NCBI RefSeq assembly: GCF_037975245.1
Contig: NC_092563.1
Location: 22,600,960 to 22,664,959, forward strand
Direction of reading: 5' to 3'
DNA from: Apostichopus japonicus
Taxonomy: Eukaryota; Echinodermata; Holothuroidea; Aspidochirotida; Stichopodidae
DNA: 64,000 nucleotides
Part shown: positions 25,441 through 36,730 of the stretch, piece after piece
Layout of the letters: the number at the start of each line of letters is the position of its first letter
How positions within the stretch are numbered: the first letter of the stretch is position 1
The notes under the pieces: model-generated
Told to the model about the DNA's origin: nothing
The model's input: the letters and a program-made list of their open reading frames with translations, nothing else
The model's database searches: none
Position numbers and translations under genes: made by a program

Positions 25441-25554
25441 ATTTCTAAATCGCGCCGGTTTCCCGAAAGGTTGGTTGGCTGTTTGCGCAGCGATATGTGA
25501 GTAGACGATCTGTGTATCAACGACCATCTCTAAGTGGACGGCGTCTCACGTTTA

Positions 25555-25999
25555 TGGCAAGCCATGTGGGACAAACACCGCATAATATATCCGCGTATTA
25601 ATTCGAATATATACGCGTATTAATTCGAATATACATGTGTTGTAGCCTACATGTGTAAAGCTTCGCTTTTTGAAGTGTTCTCGCGAGCCCGCCAAAACAT
25701 TTATCGTTGGTATATGTACACAGCAAGAGCGGAAATGTTTTTTCGTGTATATTCTAATTAATCCGTGCATATATTGGATTTAATCCCCATATGTATTTTA
25801 TTTAATACGTGTATATATTCGAATTAATACGTGTATATTTTCGAATTAATACGTGTATATTTTCGAATTAATACGCGGATATATTTAAGCCATATGATTG
25901 GCTAATAATATATACACGTATATATTCCAATTAATACGCGTATAAATTCCAATTAATACGCGGATATATTATGCAGTGTTTGTCCCACAAGGCTTGCCA
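25555..25999. mobile_element. MITE with ~45-bp terminal inverted repeats and TA target site
   Basis: The ends TGGCAAGCC...GGCTTGCCA are inverted copies. The pairing continues through GTGGGACAAACAC and GCATAATATATCCGCGTATT, about 45 bp each side with few mismatches. TA flanks both sides (25553-25554, 26000-26001), as for Tc1/mariner-type MITEs. The interior is built from ~22-bp periodic TTAATACG(C/T)GTATAT and TTCGAA words, so nearly the whole 445 bp can fold on itself. No coding. Confidence 0.85.
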
Positions 26000-26001
26000 T
26001 A

Positions 26002-27099
26002 CACGTTAACGACGATTTGTAAGTGGACCACTGCTTGCATTTGAGAAGCGATCTCTGAGTGGAGGGCGCCCAACTTTGACCCTTTTCGCGTTCCATTGTA
26101 CATAACACATTCTTACATACGACCGGCCGTACGGCGAGTTTACCGAACGAATGCCGTTACTGTAGGGTTAATCTAGTTCTAATCAACGATGAATGAAAAT
26201 ATAAAGAGTGCCATTCCAAGAAACGGCCGTTAAGTGACCGAATGATTTATCTGATTTGGTATTGTTGGATTAGTGTGTCCTAGCCGCTGCATACGTTGCC
26301 TAGGCTATCACTGTATCAGTACCAATTTAGCTAGGCCTAGTCTAGAGTGGGTATATGCCATCATGAGTTCTAGTAGCAGTAGTACAGCAACTGAGTAAAG
26401 GCCTCATAATTGAGGCACCTTCAAATATTACTAGCAACGATGCAGCAGGCAACTTAAACTTTTTGCAGCGTTACATATTTCATGAGTTGGAATTCATTTC
26501 GGGTATGTGCTGATCAAATTTTGGTTTTGTTTTAAGCTTTAAACACCCCCCCCCCCCCCCCAGTTTTGCACGTATTTTTGGTATTGGAAATCTTACTCCC
26601 AGGCTAAAATTAACAAAATTACCTCAACATGATACCACTGCTCTTTGGGACCTGGGCTCAGTTGCTTAGATGTATATTTACGTTTTTTTTTTAAAGTTAT
26701 ACTTTAGCTTATCAACGAATGTGTCAATTTCATGATATGAAAGAACTTGACACGGCGGACATTTTGTTGTCAAATTCTGCTCAATTGTATGTTGCGTAGA
26801 TACAATAAATATTTTGAAATCATTACCAGTTTGAGGAACTACACATATGAAAGATGCATACAGTTGAGTGAATTGGACTTTTCCTTGATAGACATCATTG
26901 ATCAAATCCTTAAGTGCGTCAATTATGAGCCCCCCCCCCTACCCCCATGATACTCTAGTACTAGGCCTAGTGTTGTATGGTGGTAAGGTAAATTCGCGTG
27001 TACACTATAAAATTCGCTTACTGTGTGATACAATACCTACTACTCTCTACTTTTCTATTCAAATGGATTAAATTAATGAGAAAAAAATCCCAAAGAAAG
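26002..27099. other. Intergenic, no gene seen
   Basis: AT-rich sequence with a 16-C run at 26546-26561 and a shorter C run at 26931-26938. Open frames are short and non-convincing. Confidence 0.5.
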
Positions 27100-27330
27100 A
27101 ATTTTCGAGCTATCCTATTTATAAGGATTTCAGACTTTGACCTCAGTTGACGACTTGACGTTTACAGAAAAGAATAGGTTTCTTGTCATCAATAAGATGG
27201 ATCCACATTCGAAGTATAAAGAAAAAATACCATGAACTTTTTGAATTATCATGTTTACAAGCAAGGGTCACACACACCAACAACATCGAGTAGGCCCCTT
27301 TCACCTCAGGCAAGGGATCAAAGAGGGTAA
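27100..27330. repeat. Dispersed repeat, copy A
   Basis: Diverged relative of 40255-40560. Shared words in the same order are AAGGATTTCA, TTTGACCTC, ACAGAAAAGAATA, TTCTTG.CA.TCAATA, CACACACAC and TTTCACCTC.GGCAAGG. The family is not identified. Confidence 0.6.
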
Positions 27331-27689
27331 AATTATTACTCCATTGATGTATCCTATTATATTCTGATTAATAGTGGACATTAACCAATAAACTACTTTT
27401 AAACTGCTTTTGGTGTTTGATAAGAATGAAACTATAAAGATGATGAATATAGTTTTATATAAAGTTGCAGTAGTTCAGAATCCTGTATCATGGCCATGCA
27501 AGGCTTTAATTCTTACATAACTGTATAACAGTTAGTACCTGATAACCTGTTACACCCACAAATCCAAGAATGCAATACTTCAATTGTCACCCCAATGGCA
27601 TTACAGTATTTATGCCACATGTATCTAGTCTAACCTCGGGGGACATTTCATAGGTTTCAGGCAATCTCGGACACTCAACTGTATCTACA

Positions 27690-27850
27690 AATTATCACAC
27701 AGGTCTCCATTTATACACCTGGGTAAAGAGAGGCATTGTGATTAAAATGCTTTGCCCAAGGACTTAATGATCTGCCCACCACTGGAACCTGCATCCTTCG
27801 GTCACATGACCATTGCCTTAACCATTTCACCTTGACACTGGCAACCTTAA
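27690..27850 (-). repeat. tRNA-derived SINE, copy A
   Basis: The minus strand reads a tRNA-like head with an A box (TGGTTAAGGCAATGG) and B box (GCAGGTTCCAGTGG), then the body CCTTGGGCAAAGCATTTTAAT and ACCCAGGTGTATAAATGG. The body matches the SINE at 60125-60290 on the other strand. The CCTTGGGCAA body motif is common in invertebrate SINEs. Confidence 0.7.
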
Positions 27851-28258
27851 GAAAGTGTCAATATTTGAAGTTACCTGGGTGTCTGTATAGTGTAGTATAA
27901 ACATAGTTTGTGGAATCCAATTGTTATACTGTAGGTTTATTGGTGGATTTGAGAACAACAACAAAATTGGAGAGAAAAGAAAAATGATGAGAGGGCAACT
28001 GTGGTTTCAAAGTTTACAATTGATCAACAATAATTGATTAAAACAAATTGATTAAAAAATAAATGACAGCACTCCATCTGATGGTTTACATATTTATTTA
28101 GTTTACCCAATGATGAATGCAACACATTTTTGCCCAGGCTACAATCTGCTGAAAAGAAAAAGAATCAGAAAAGTACAATTTTGTGGGCTACCACAAATTT
28201 TAAAATCGTTGATAACATGCATTTTCAATTCTGCAATTCATGAAGCATTTTTACACTT

Positions 28259-28916
28259 TGTTACGAAGTCCAGATATCATGGTTTGGGAAACGAACACAA
28301 TAAAGTAGGTTAGATAGGTTTTGTTTTAAAAGAATCTAATGCGTGTCTCTTGGTACAAAAATACATAACTTAGCATAAATACATTACATACCTTAATACT
28401 TAAAGTTAACCTAGCGCGCACACAAGGTACTTCCGCTGGGCTCTCCGTCGGGGTGTCAAATCCCAGGGTAGTCTGTAACCGTAGTGCGGGTGTGTCTGGA
28501 AGCTTTCGGAAGGCGCTTTTCGTATAAATAACAGCTCCGGTATAGAGAACAGGACCAGGTAAGGTAAATAATAAGTTCAGAAGAATGGTATCCAAAAGAG
28601 AGTTAAGAGTAAGTCACACACAGCGTGGTTGGCATGGTGAAGAAAGGCCGGAACGGAAAAGGTAGGTTTTGTAAGGGCTATGCAGACATAGTTGTGATAC
28701 GTGGAGTGACGTACTGGTTGGTGCCACTGGGAGAAGAGACCGAGCCACTCCTTGAAAACTAATATATATGGCATTCGGTGAGGTTACTCGACCGTAGCTT
28801 AGAACTGCACTGATTGTGCTTTACGTTTACAAATTAGCATAAAAATAGACCATTTAAGAATTGCATAACATCAATTAGCGTAGTTAACCTTTAAAGTAAC
28901 ATGCTACATCATAACA
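28259..28916 (-). repeat. 3' LTR of the Gypsy element
   Basis: Begins TGTTACGAAGTCC and ends CATCATAACA in plus orientation. Its partner is 36063-36726. It lacks a 5-bp stretch near 28430 that the other LTR has (GGTACCTCGCTACC region). Confidence 0.93.
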
Positions 28917-28929
28917 TTCTTCCCCATAA
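28917..28929 (-). promoter_or_regulatory. Polypurine tract
   Basis: The minus strand reads TATGGGGAAGAA immediately before the 3' LTR, the expected plus-strand primer. The pol stop lies only ~110 bp upstream, so nothing else is encoded after RNase H. Confidence 0.75.
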
Positions 28930-29037
28930 AGTGGAAAAATACAACCAAAAAGGGAGTCTTTTTCCCTTGAAAACACTTAGCATGTGATGATAATTACACA
29001 AATTAAAAACACTTTAACCACTCACATATATAAACAA

Positions 29038-29893
29038 TTAACCGACACGGCTGAGTGCGTCTGCACATATGTTTTCCTTTCCAGGTATATGAGCTATCTT
29101 TAGGTCATACCCTTGGAGGAAAATACTCCATCTCATCAAACGTGCACTCTTGTTCTTAAACTTATTAGTGTAAACCAATGGATTGTGGTCGGTATATACG
29201 ACAGTTTGATATGGACCGTTAAGATACACTTCAAAATGCCCTACAGATAAAATAAGAGCCAATGCTTCCTTGTCAATTGTAGAATAGTTTCGTTGACTTT
29301 GATTTAATTTTTTGGAAAAGTAAATAACAGGATGTTCCACTGTTTGGTCATCCTCTTGAAATAATACAGCGCCGACTCCGACGTCACTTGCATCGATAGT
29401 CATGCTGAATGATATCTTAAAATTTGGAGCCGCAAGTACAGGCTCACTTATAAGAATGAGTTTAAGATTCTCAAATGCGGTCTGACAACATTCTGACCAT
29501 AAAAATTTAACTTTCTTTGCTAATAGGCTAGTGAGTGGACTGGCCACATCTGCAAAATTCGGACAAAATTTCCTATAAAATCCTGTCATTCCCAAAAAAA
29601 CGCATTAGTTCCTTTTTGTTTGAAGGAACTGGAAATTGCTTCAACCTTAGCTGTTTTGGGTAAAACCTTACCCCCTCCCACAACATGACCAAGATACGTA
29701 ACGGAAGCCTCTCCTAGATCACTCTTGTTTAGATTTATTGTTAAGTTTGCACTCTTTAAGTCTCTCAAAAAAATCCTTGGTTTGTTCTATGTGAGATTGC
29801 CAGCTGTCAGAATATAAAATAACATCATCGATATAGGTACCACACCCTTTAAGACCCTTACAAACTATGTTCATGAGACGGGTGAACGTACTT
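29038..29893 (-). pseudogene. Gypsy pol, second part: RT C-terminal half and RNase H
   Basis: Starts at the junction of the 2.2-kb insertion with the RT segment preceding the catalytic YIDD box (29824-29835), then SNLTINLNKS-like and YLGHVV motifs, the RT connection, and RNase H with TIDAS, the TDHNPL box and a terminal ADALSR motif just before the stop at 29038. A frameshift lies near 29595. No integrase follows, which confirms the unusual order. Confidence 0.9.
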
Positions 29894-29935
29894 CAGGTGC
29901 GTATCCAGGGGGGCGTTGGGGGCGCGCGCCCCCCG

Positions 29936-30077
29936 GGTAAGTGAGAGAGGAGAGAAAAAAATGAGAAGAAAAAAGGGAAAAAGAGGGGAAAAAGAGGAGG
30001 AGGAGAAGAAGGAAGGGAAAAGAAAAAGAAGGAGAGAAAAGGGAGAAAAGGAGGGAGCAAAAGAAAAACGCCAAGAC
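29936..30077 (+). repeat. Purine-only GA tract (~140 bp)
   Basis: The plus strand is almost wholly G and A (GAGGAGGAGAAGAAGGAAGG words). It can form triplex or H-DNA structures. The Lys/Glu- and Ser/Phe-rich open frames across it are artefacts. Confidence 0.85.
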
Positions 30078-30723
30078 ATCTGGAAGAGAAAGAGGGACAG
30101 TGACATCATTACATCGCTGAACCCTATTATATACACATGACCGGGTAGCTAGTGATGGATCGAGGACTTCGGAAGGGCGTGCGCCTCACCCTACCCCTTA
30201 CACCGACAACTACATTTTTGACGTTTCCATTTTTCCTCTCTCACTAATGTATCTACATAAATACTATATATGGTCTTTAACATAACGCGTGTGTGCATGG
30301 ATACCTTAAACAATTGTGCTATTAAACCAACTGTGGCTGGTCTCGAACTCGACCGAGTCGTCGGGGAACATGACGCATTTCGGGAAGGGGGCGACCGCCC
30401 CCCCCCCCGAGCATATTTTTATTTATGATATCGCTAGTAATTTCAAAATAGAAAATGCTTAGATGCAACTTACAAGGCATGGGAAGTGTCATTTCCAGCT
30501 ATCTGGGAGGCATTTTCGGCCAAAATTTTCTTGTACGCTTCGCGCCAACTCTGGTGGCGCGAAGCTTAGATAGTTTGCCTACAGGCTTCGCCCCTCCCTT
30601 GGCAAATTATTCGCTACGCACCTGTTCAAATTGTAACGCAAACAGTAGATATCACATCATATCAGTGAGCATAAAAATGGCGGTTCCAGGATGAACAGCC
30701 TCAAAACTGTCGATGTGTGTAGT

Positions 30724-31141
30724 CATAGGAACCCAATTTGATTTGGGGGGGGGGGGGGGGCTGTAACGACTTGCCCGATAAATATAACCTAAATTTTTCG
30801 CGCGCTCCTCGCGCGTTCAACATGTTAATGTCAATATAATATAAGCAAGCATCGGTTATTACATCGCATGCCATTGTGTACCGCACGGTCCGTGGAAATT
30901 GCGCAGTATACCGCGGGATGCTAATGTGAACAACGAAATGTCTTATGTAGATGGAGAAAAAGCATGGAGGTCCAATTATGTCAAATTCTCTTTTACATAA
31001 GTAATGGCGAAATTAGTCGGCCAAGCTTAGGAGTTTATTTTAATTATCGAGGAGATATATTTTCATTTCCTTTAGCTACATCATTGCAATTTATTTTTCT
31101 TTCAGTAGGAGCCCCCCCCCCCCCCGCCTCCTACGCCTATG
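30724..31141. mobile_element. hAT-like MITE (418 bp) nested in the 2.2-kb element
   Basis: Ends CATAGGAACC and CATAGGCGTAGGAGGC (right, reverse complement), with a perfect 8-bp duplication TGTGTAGT (30716-30723, 31142-31149). Its left part, from a 16-G run through TAACGACTTGCCCGA and the TCGCGCGCTC hairpin, matches the right part of 57195-58245 in reverse. It is the youngest layer here together with 31386-31705. Confidence 0.88.
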
Positions 31142-31385
31142 TGTGTAGTGTTCGGAAATATCTGCTATTTTTTTCATTTCCTTCAACCAAGTTTTATAGT
31201 AGCCGTTATAAGAGGGTTTAATATTTGTACACCAATAAATTAACTGAGTCTGAATTTTTGAAAATTTCCTTACCAACATTCATCATACTTCCCTCTACTC
31301 GTGTAATTTTGACCAGTCTGTTAGGGGTTGAATGAGGTTTTTCTATATTGGTTGTCCATAGATGACATTTTTTGCAACATTATGG

Positions 31386-31705
31386 CAGGGGCGTCGGAGC
31401 CGGACCAATATTCACGGCGCAAAAAAAGGGCAAAAAATAAAGAACCAAAATGAAACATACTTCAAAAATGTGTTTCAGAAGACTAATCGGGCTACTCTGG
31501 CATGGCAGGGGTCTTGTTTTCAAGCTCGGGAAGTGCCATTTCCTGCAATCTGGGAGGCATTTTAACAAATTTTCTTCATTACGCTACGCGCCAACCATGG
31601 TGGCGCGTAGTGTAGTTTGACCTACCAAACGTCCCCCCGATAATTGTGATAGATGGCCACACTCTGATCTGCCATACCAATCCCTAATAGCTTTCGACGC
31701 CCCTG
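31386..31705. mobile_element. CAGGGGCG MITE (320 bp), 5-bp target duplication
   Basis: Ends CAGGGGCGTCGGAGC and CAGGGGCGTCGAAAGC (reverse complement), with duplication TATGG (31381-31385, 31706-31710). Contains the shared core at about 31525-31612. Same family as 60385-60745 in the opposite orientation. Confidence 0.85.
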
Positions 31706-32121
31706 TATGGGTATGTTTTGAAGTGAGTTTATTCACGAGAAATGTGAATTTTCAAATTCTGAACAAATAATGGGCTGAAAACCTTGAAAAGTGGGGCTGT
31801 TGGGTATTGTGGGCCGCGACGTAGAATCACCTACAAAAGCAATGATCCACAGGAAATGCGATGAGGTCGAACATGATTGGGGACTGAAGAAAATCTTCAA
31901 AAAGTGTATGGATGGCAAAAAAACTATTGGGAAATACTTGGTCCTCAGGCAAAAGTGTACATCTGGTTGGTTATTTTCAAGCCTGAGAAGTGCCATTTCC
32001 GGTGATCTGGTGGGTATAAAAACCAAAAATTTTCTTGTACGCTGCGCGCCAACCGATGGTGGCGCTCCGCTTAGATAGTAATTCGCGCCCCCCGGGTTAG
32101 AAAATCCTGGATACGCGCCTG

Positions 32122-32730
32122 TACTTGGTGCATTTTTCATACCAAAAGGCCTTACATTACATGCCCATACACCATCCGGTGTCACAAAAGTCGAAATTTC
32201 TTTAGCTCTTTAAGTTAAGGGGACTTGCCAGTATCCCTTCAATAAGTCATATTTACTCACAAATTTTGAATTCCCAATACGATCGATGCAATCATCGAGA
32301 CGAGGTATAGGATGTGAATCGGTGACTGTCACTGAATTTACTTTCCTATAATCTATGCATAACCTTTGGGATCCATCTTCCTTGGGTACTAGTAATATAG
32401 GTGAAGACCAAGGGCTATGACTAGGAGAAATAATCCCGTTCTCAAGCATATATTCAATTTCTTTCCTAACCACAGATAGTTTTGAAGGATTGAGTCTATA
32501 TGGGTGTTGTTTTATTGGTTTTGCATCCCCAACATCAACATCATGGAACAATACACTTGTTTTTCCTGGAATATCGTTAAGAATACTTGGAAACGAAGAG
32601 ATTAACCGTTTCAGATCTTCCCTTTCATTCCGCTGTAGGTGACCTAACTTGCTGTCAAGATTGCAAAGAACTTCAGAGTTCGTTTTAGTCACTTTCAAGT
32701 ACTTTCCCAACAATTCTGTCTCATCACCAT
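32122..32730 (-). pseudogene. Gypsy pol, first part of reverse transcriptase
   Basis: Typical RT start: YRLNPSK, then MLENGIISPSHSPWSSPILL, VPKEDGSQRLCIDYRKVN and the catalytic-palm YDLLKGYWQVPL, continuing in a shifted frame to FGMKNAPS, where the transposon at 32121 interrupts it. A frameshift lies near 32210. It follows the integrase C-terminus in the same frame. Confidence 0.92.
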
Positions 32731-33990
32731 TATCCCCTACTACTGACATCACACAAAAATTGTCTTCTCCCCTCTCATGAAACGATTTCAACATGTTAAT
32801 GTGACACAGACGGTTAGACTTACCGCGTCCAGGGGTATCAATAATGTAGTTCACATCACTAATTTTCTTTGCAACACGATACGGTCCAGAGAATCTAGCA
32901 CGCAATGGTTCACCGTGTACTGGCAGTAAAACTAAGACCTTTTCCCCAGTCTGAAAACTTCTTTCTTTTGACTTCTGATCGAACCTTTTCTTCTTTCGAT
33001 CTTGACTCTTTAACAGATTATCCTTTGCCAATTTGCTAGCCTTGTGCAATCTGTCATTCAAATCTGATACATAATCTAGTCAATTGACCTCAGCAGGCGA
33101 ATCTGTCAACCACTTTTCCTTCATTAACTTCAAAGGCCCACGAACCTCATGCCCATAAATTAACTCAAAGGGGCTGAAACCCGTAGACTCATTTGGTGTT
33201 TCTCTAGTTGCAAATACCACAAAGTCGATACCTTTATCCCAATCCATCTGACTTTCGTGACAGAACGTTTTTAGCATATTTTTAAGGGTTTGGTGGTAAC
33301 GCTCTAGTGCACCTTGGGATTCGGGGTGGTAGGCAGATGACGCCGTTTGCCGAATACCTAGTGTTTGCAATAGTTCTGAGAACAACCCGCTCATGAAATT
33401 TGAACCTCGATCATGTTGTACTTCCCTAGGAAGTCCAACTCTGGTAAAGAACTTCAAAAGTGCATAAGAAACAGATTTTGCCGAAATATTTCGAAGTGGG
33501 ATTGCTTCAGGGTATCTGGTAGCCACGTCCATTATCGTCAAGAGATACATAAAACCGGACCTGGCTTTGGGGAGTGGACCAACACAATCAATGATGACTT
33601 TATCAAAAGGCTGCCCTACTGCGGGGATAGGAATGAGGGGAGCACTCTTAATTTTCTGGTTTGGTTTACCTACAATTTGGAAGGTTTTACAACTTCTACA
33701 AAACTCACATCTTTATATAACTTTGGCCAGAAGAAGTGCCGCAGTATGCGATCTCTAGTCTTCCTAACGCCTAAATGACCTGACATTGCATGGTCATGAG
33801 CAACCTGAATGATCTGAGCCCTGTACTCTGACGGGACAACAATCTGATGAAAAACTAGCCATTCTTCATTGGCTGCTACTTCTGGGTGCCGCCATTTTCG
33901 CATAAGCACCCCAGACTTTGACATATTATACCCTACTGGTATCTTAGAAATCTCCTGTTCAGTATGAACCGATTGCAGAAGTTTCTTGAT
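32731..33990 (-). pseudogene. Gypsy integrase, located upstream of RT
   Basis: HHCC zinc-binding part (HDHAMSGHLG near 33790, then CRSC in a shifted frame near 33700); catalytic core with Asp at 33527-33529, Asp at 33410-33412 and Glu at 33302-33304, the last two 35 residues apart as expected; then a C-terminal GPY-type module (FSGPYRV near 32890). A frameshift lies near 33712 and an in-frame TGA at 33080-33082. The position before RT is seen directly. Confidence 0.92.
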
Positions 33991-34219
33991 TTGATCGTCA
34001 GCTTTTTGCCTTTCGATCAAGTGTTGTTGATCTAAAACCAATGGTTTGACAACATCAGCATTTTTTGCTGGATTCTTATTAAATTGATTTTCTCGAGATA
34101 AATCATTAAGATTTTCAAAGAATGTTCCTGCCAGTTGGAAACATTCATCACCTGTTGGAACATTAGTATCATTCACATTAGGTGCTTTAAGAGCCATAGA
34201 ACGAGTTGTTACACAAGCC

Positions 34220-34600
34220 GGAAAAATACCTGGAAATTCTGTTAACAACCGTTCTGTTTCCTCATTAGACTGAGGTTGGTTACATACATGGACACAGGGG
34301 GAAGTGTGGACTTGGCCACCAGCAATATCATTGCCAAGGAGAAAATCTATACCGTCGACCGGCAACCTCTCTACTACTCCTATCTCGACTACCTTAGAGA
34401 CATACAATCGAGCTGAAGTTTAACGAGGGGGGCTCTCACGGTATCCTCTCCCATACCCCTTACTAACACATGTATTGGACTGGTTTCTGCGTCATGACTT
34501 GGGGAAAACACATTACGCAACATCAAAGAACGTGATGCCCCAGTATCCCTCAATATATGAATTTCTGAAGAATCATTAGTGCCTGGCCTAGTAACAGTGC
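34220..34600 (-). pseudogene. Gypsy aspartic protease
   Basis: Active-site RDTGAS near 34545 and the closing GIDFLLGND near 34340, in two frames separated by a frameshift near 34415. Length and motifs fit retroviral-type proteases. Confidence 0.85.
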
Positions 34601-34639
34601 CAACTGACATAAAATTATCGTAGCCATGTGGTTTGAGAT

Positions 34640-35905
34640 TTGCCCTAATTTTCTCAATTTGACTACTAGAAAGCTTGCTTTTCGAAAATATGCTATTGTC
34701 CTTCACATAGTTCGGTTGAATGAGTGGGGATCCCATAATTAACTTTTGTTTACTGGCAATAAACGCCGTTGGCTTTTCAATTTCTCTCAACCGTTTGAAA
34801 CAACTTTCATAAACATGGCCAATTTTGTGACAAAAACTGCACGTGGGCCTATTTCTGGAACCTGCATTTCCAAACCTACCCCTTCTGGTGTCAGAATCAT
34901 TGCCCTCTCCTGATCTCCCATATTTGCCCTTTCCTTTGAAATAATTTGGAACTCTGGGATTCTGGGATTGACCAAATGAGCTCTTGTGAACCAGCTCATA
35001 ATCATCTGCAACAATGGCAGCTTTCTCCATTTGCTCTACCCCCCTATCTGAAAGATGAGTTCTGATCTCCCTTGGAAGACAGTTACAAAATTCTTCCATC
35101 AAAATTAACTCTCTTAATAGCTCAAAATCAACTCCAATTCTTAGAAGCAAGCCACTTATCAAATAGTTCCGATTTTGTTCTACTGAATTCTACATACGTT
35201 TGATCTGGACTTTTGCGTTTTGTATTTCTGAACTTTTGACGATATGCCTCTGGTACTAGCTGATAAGCATTTAAGACTCGTTCTTTGACTTTTAAATAGT
35301 CTGAACCTACAGAGTACGACAATGACGTGTAAACGTCTTTTGCTCTTCCTGTGAATACACTATGAAGCAATGTGGTCCAATATTTGTTAGGCCACCCTAA
35401 CTTTCTCGCCAAATTTTCAAACGATGTAAAAAATCTGTCTACGTCATTTTCATCAAACTGAGGAACTAGCCTTATGTTCTTAGAGAAATCAAAAGACGAT
35501 GAAGATTGCCCTATGTGACTTTTCGTTTCCAGCATTTTAAGAGCCATTTCATGTTCTAATTCCTTCAGTCTAAATTCGTTCTCTATCTTTAACTTTTCAC
35601 TTACCACGTATCTCTCTTTCGTTTTGCAATTCTAGTTCCCTAATCTTTAATTGGATTGTTAATTTCTTTAATTCTTCACTTTCTTCACTAGATTTTGGCA
35701 TATCCTCCCCTTTTCCTTTGATGAAACCCCATTTTAGTAAATGATTACCAACTATACGATTCAACTGAGGTTTCTTAGCAGCTGGAGGTACTACGATACT
35801 AAGGTGTTTAGCTAAGTCTAGGAGATTATCTTTGGATAAATCATCTACATTCTCTATAGTCAATTCAGTATGTGATACAAATGCTTCAGCCGTTGTAAAG
35901 GCCAT
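34640..35905 (-). pseudogene. Gypsy gag
   Basis: The likely start ATG is at 35905-35903 (MAFTTAEAF). A charged coiled-coil-like stretch precedes the capsid region (FDENDVDRFFTSFENLA, then the YVEF segment), followed by one CX2CX4HX4C zinc knuckle (CSFCHKIGHVYESC, near 34830). Frameshifts near 35605 and 35160 break it into three frames. Confidence 0.85.
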
Positions 35906-36035
35906 AACGAAATATAAATACACCGCTATTACATACATATAGAAACACTTATAAGACAAGAGACACTAATTAGATGCAAATTTTGCTAATCTGGTATTTT
36001 TTGAAAAAATTTGCAAGTTTAGCCAATTTGTTCGT

Positions 36036-36053
36036 TTCCCGGATAGGCCCCCA
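36036..36053 (-). promoter_or_regulatory. Primer-binding site, tRNA-Pro-like
   Basis: Nine bases inside the 5' LTR end, the minus strand reads TGGGGGCCTATCCGGGAA. This resembles the site complementary to the 3' end of tRNA-Pro except for a few positions. The assignment is inferred from that resemblance. Confidence 0.65.
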
Positions 36054-36062
36054 AATAATATC

Positions 36063-36726
36063 TGTTACGAAGTCCAGATATCATGGTTTGGGAAACGAAC
36101 ACAATAAAGTAGGTTAGATAGGTTTTGTTTTAAAAGAATCTAATGCGTGTCTCTTGGTAACAAAAATATGTAACTTAGCATAAATACATTACATACCTTA
36201 ATACTTAAAGTTAACTTAGCGCGCACGCAAGGTACCTCGCTACCGCTGGGCTCTCCGTCGGGGTGTCAAATCCCAGGGTAGTCTGTAACCGTAGTGCGGG
36301 TGTGTCTGGAAGCTTCCGGAAGGCGCTTTTCGTATAAATAACAGCTCCGGTATAGAGAACAGGACCAGGTAAGGTAAATAATAAGTTCAGAAGAATGGTA
36401 TCCAAAAGAGAGTTAAGAGTAAGTCACACACAGCGTGGTTGGCATGGTGAAGAAAGGCCGGAACGGAAAAGGTAGGTTTTGTAAGGGCTATGCAGACATC
36501 GTTGTTTTACGTGGCGTGACGTACAGGTTGGTGCCACTGGGAGAAGAGACCGAGCCACTCCTTGAAAACTAATATATATGGCATTCGGTGAGGTTACTCG
36601 ACCGTAGCTTAGAACTGCACTGATTGTGCTTTACGTTTACAAATTAGCATAATAATACACCATTTAAGAATTGCATAACATCAATTAGCGTAGTTAACCT
36701 TTAAAGTAACATGCTACATCATAACA
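36063..36726 (-). repeat. 5' LTR of the Gypsy element
   Basis: TG...CA ends, partner of 28259-28916. In minus orientation this is the upstream LTR and would carry the promoter. Confidence 0.93.
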
Positions 36727-36730
36727 ACTT

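Larger units (their letters stand above)
29894..32121. mobile_element. 2.2-kb non-autonomous DNA transposon inside RT, CAGG...CCTG ends
   Basis: Ends CAGGTGCGTATCCAGG and CAGGCGCGTATCCAGG (reverse complement of the right end), with target duplication TACTT at 29889-29893 and 32122-32126 (GTACTT if the shared G is counted). Removing it rejoins the RT reading frame cleanly. It carries two copies of the shared core (about 30463-30570 and 31970-32078), a purine tract and two nested insertions (30724-31141, 31386-31705). No transposase seen. The 5-bp duplication and ends match the elements at 31386 and 60385. Confidence 0.85.
28259..36726 (-). mobile_element. Ty3/Gypsy LTR retrotransposon, Gmr1-like domain order, decayed
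   Basis: The two LTRs (658 and 664 bp, TG...CA) are flanked by a 4-bp duplication ACTT (28255-28258, 36727-36730). Between them on the minus strand lie the primer site, gag with a zinc knuckle, protease, integrase, then reverse transcriptase and RNase H, a stop, and the polypurine tract. Integrase precedes RT, whereas typical Ty3/Gypsy elements have it last. This is the hallmark of the Gmr1 group described from deuterostomes. The LTRs differ by about a dozen substitutions and two indels by eye, so the insertion is not recent. Coding is broken by at least four frameshifts, one in-frame TGA (33080-33082) and a 2.2-kb insertion. Confidence 0.92.

Noticed and set aside
28110-28313. 67-codon plus frame next to the 3' LTR
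   Set aside because: Runs across the LTR boundary and has no coding features.
29858-30140. Ser/Phe-rich and Lys/Glu-rich frames on both strands
   Set aside because: They come from the purine tract inside a transposon.
31733-32185. 150-codon frame that begins with RT motifs and continues as unknown protein
   Set aside because: It reads from broken Gypsy RT into the inserted transposon; an accidental fusion.
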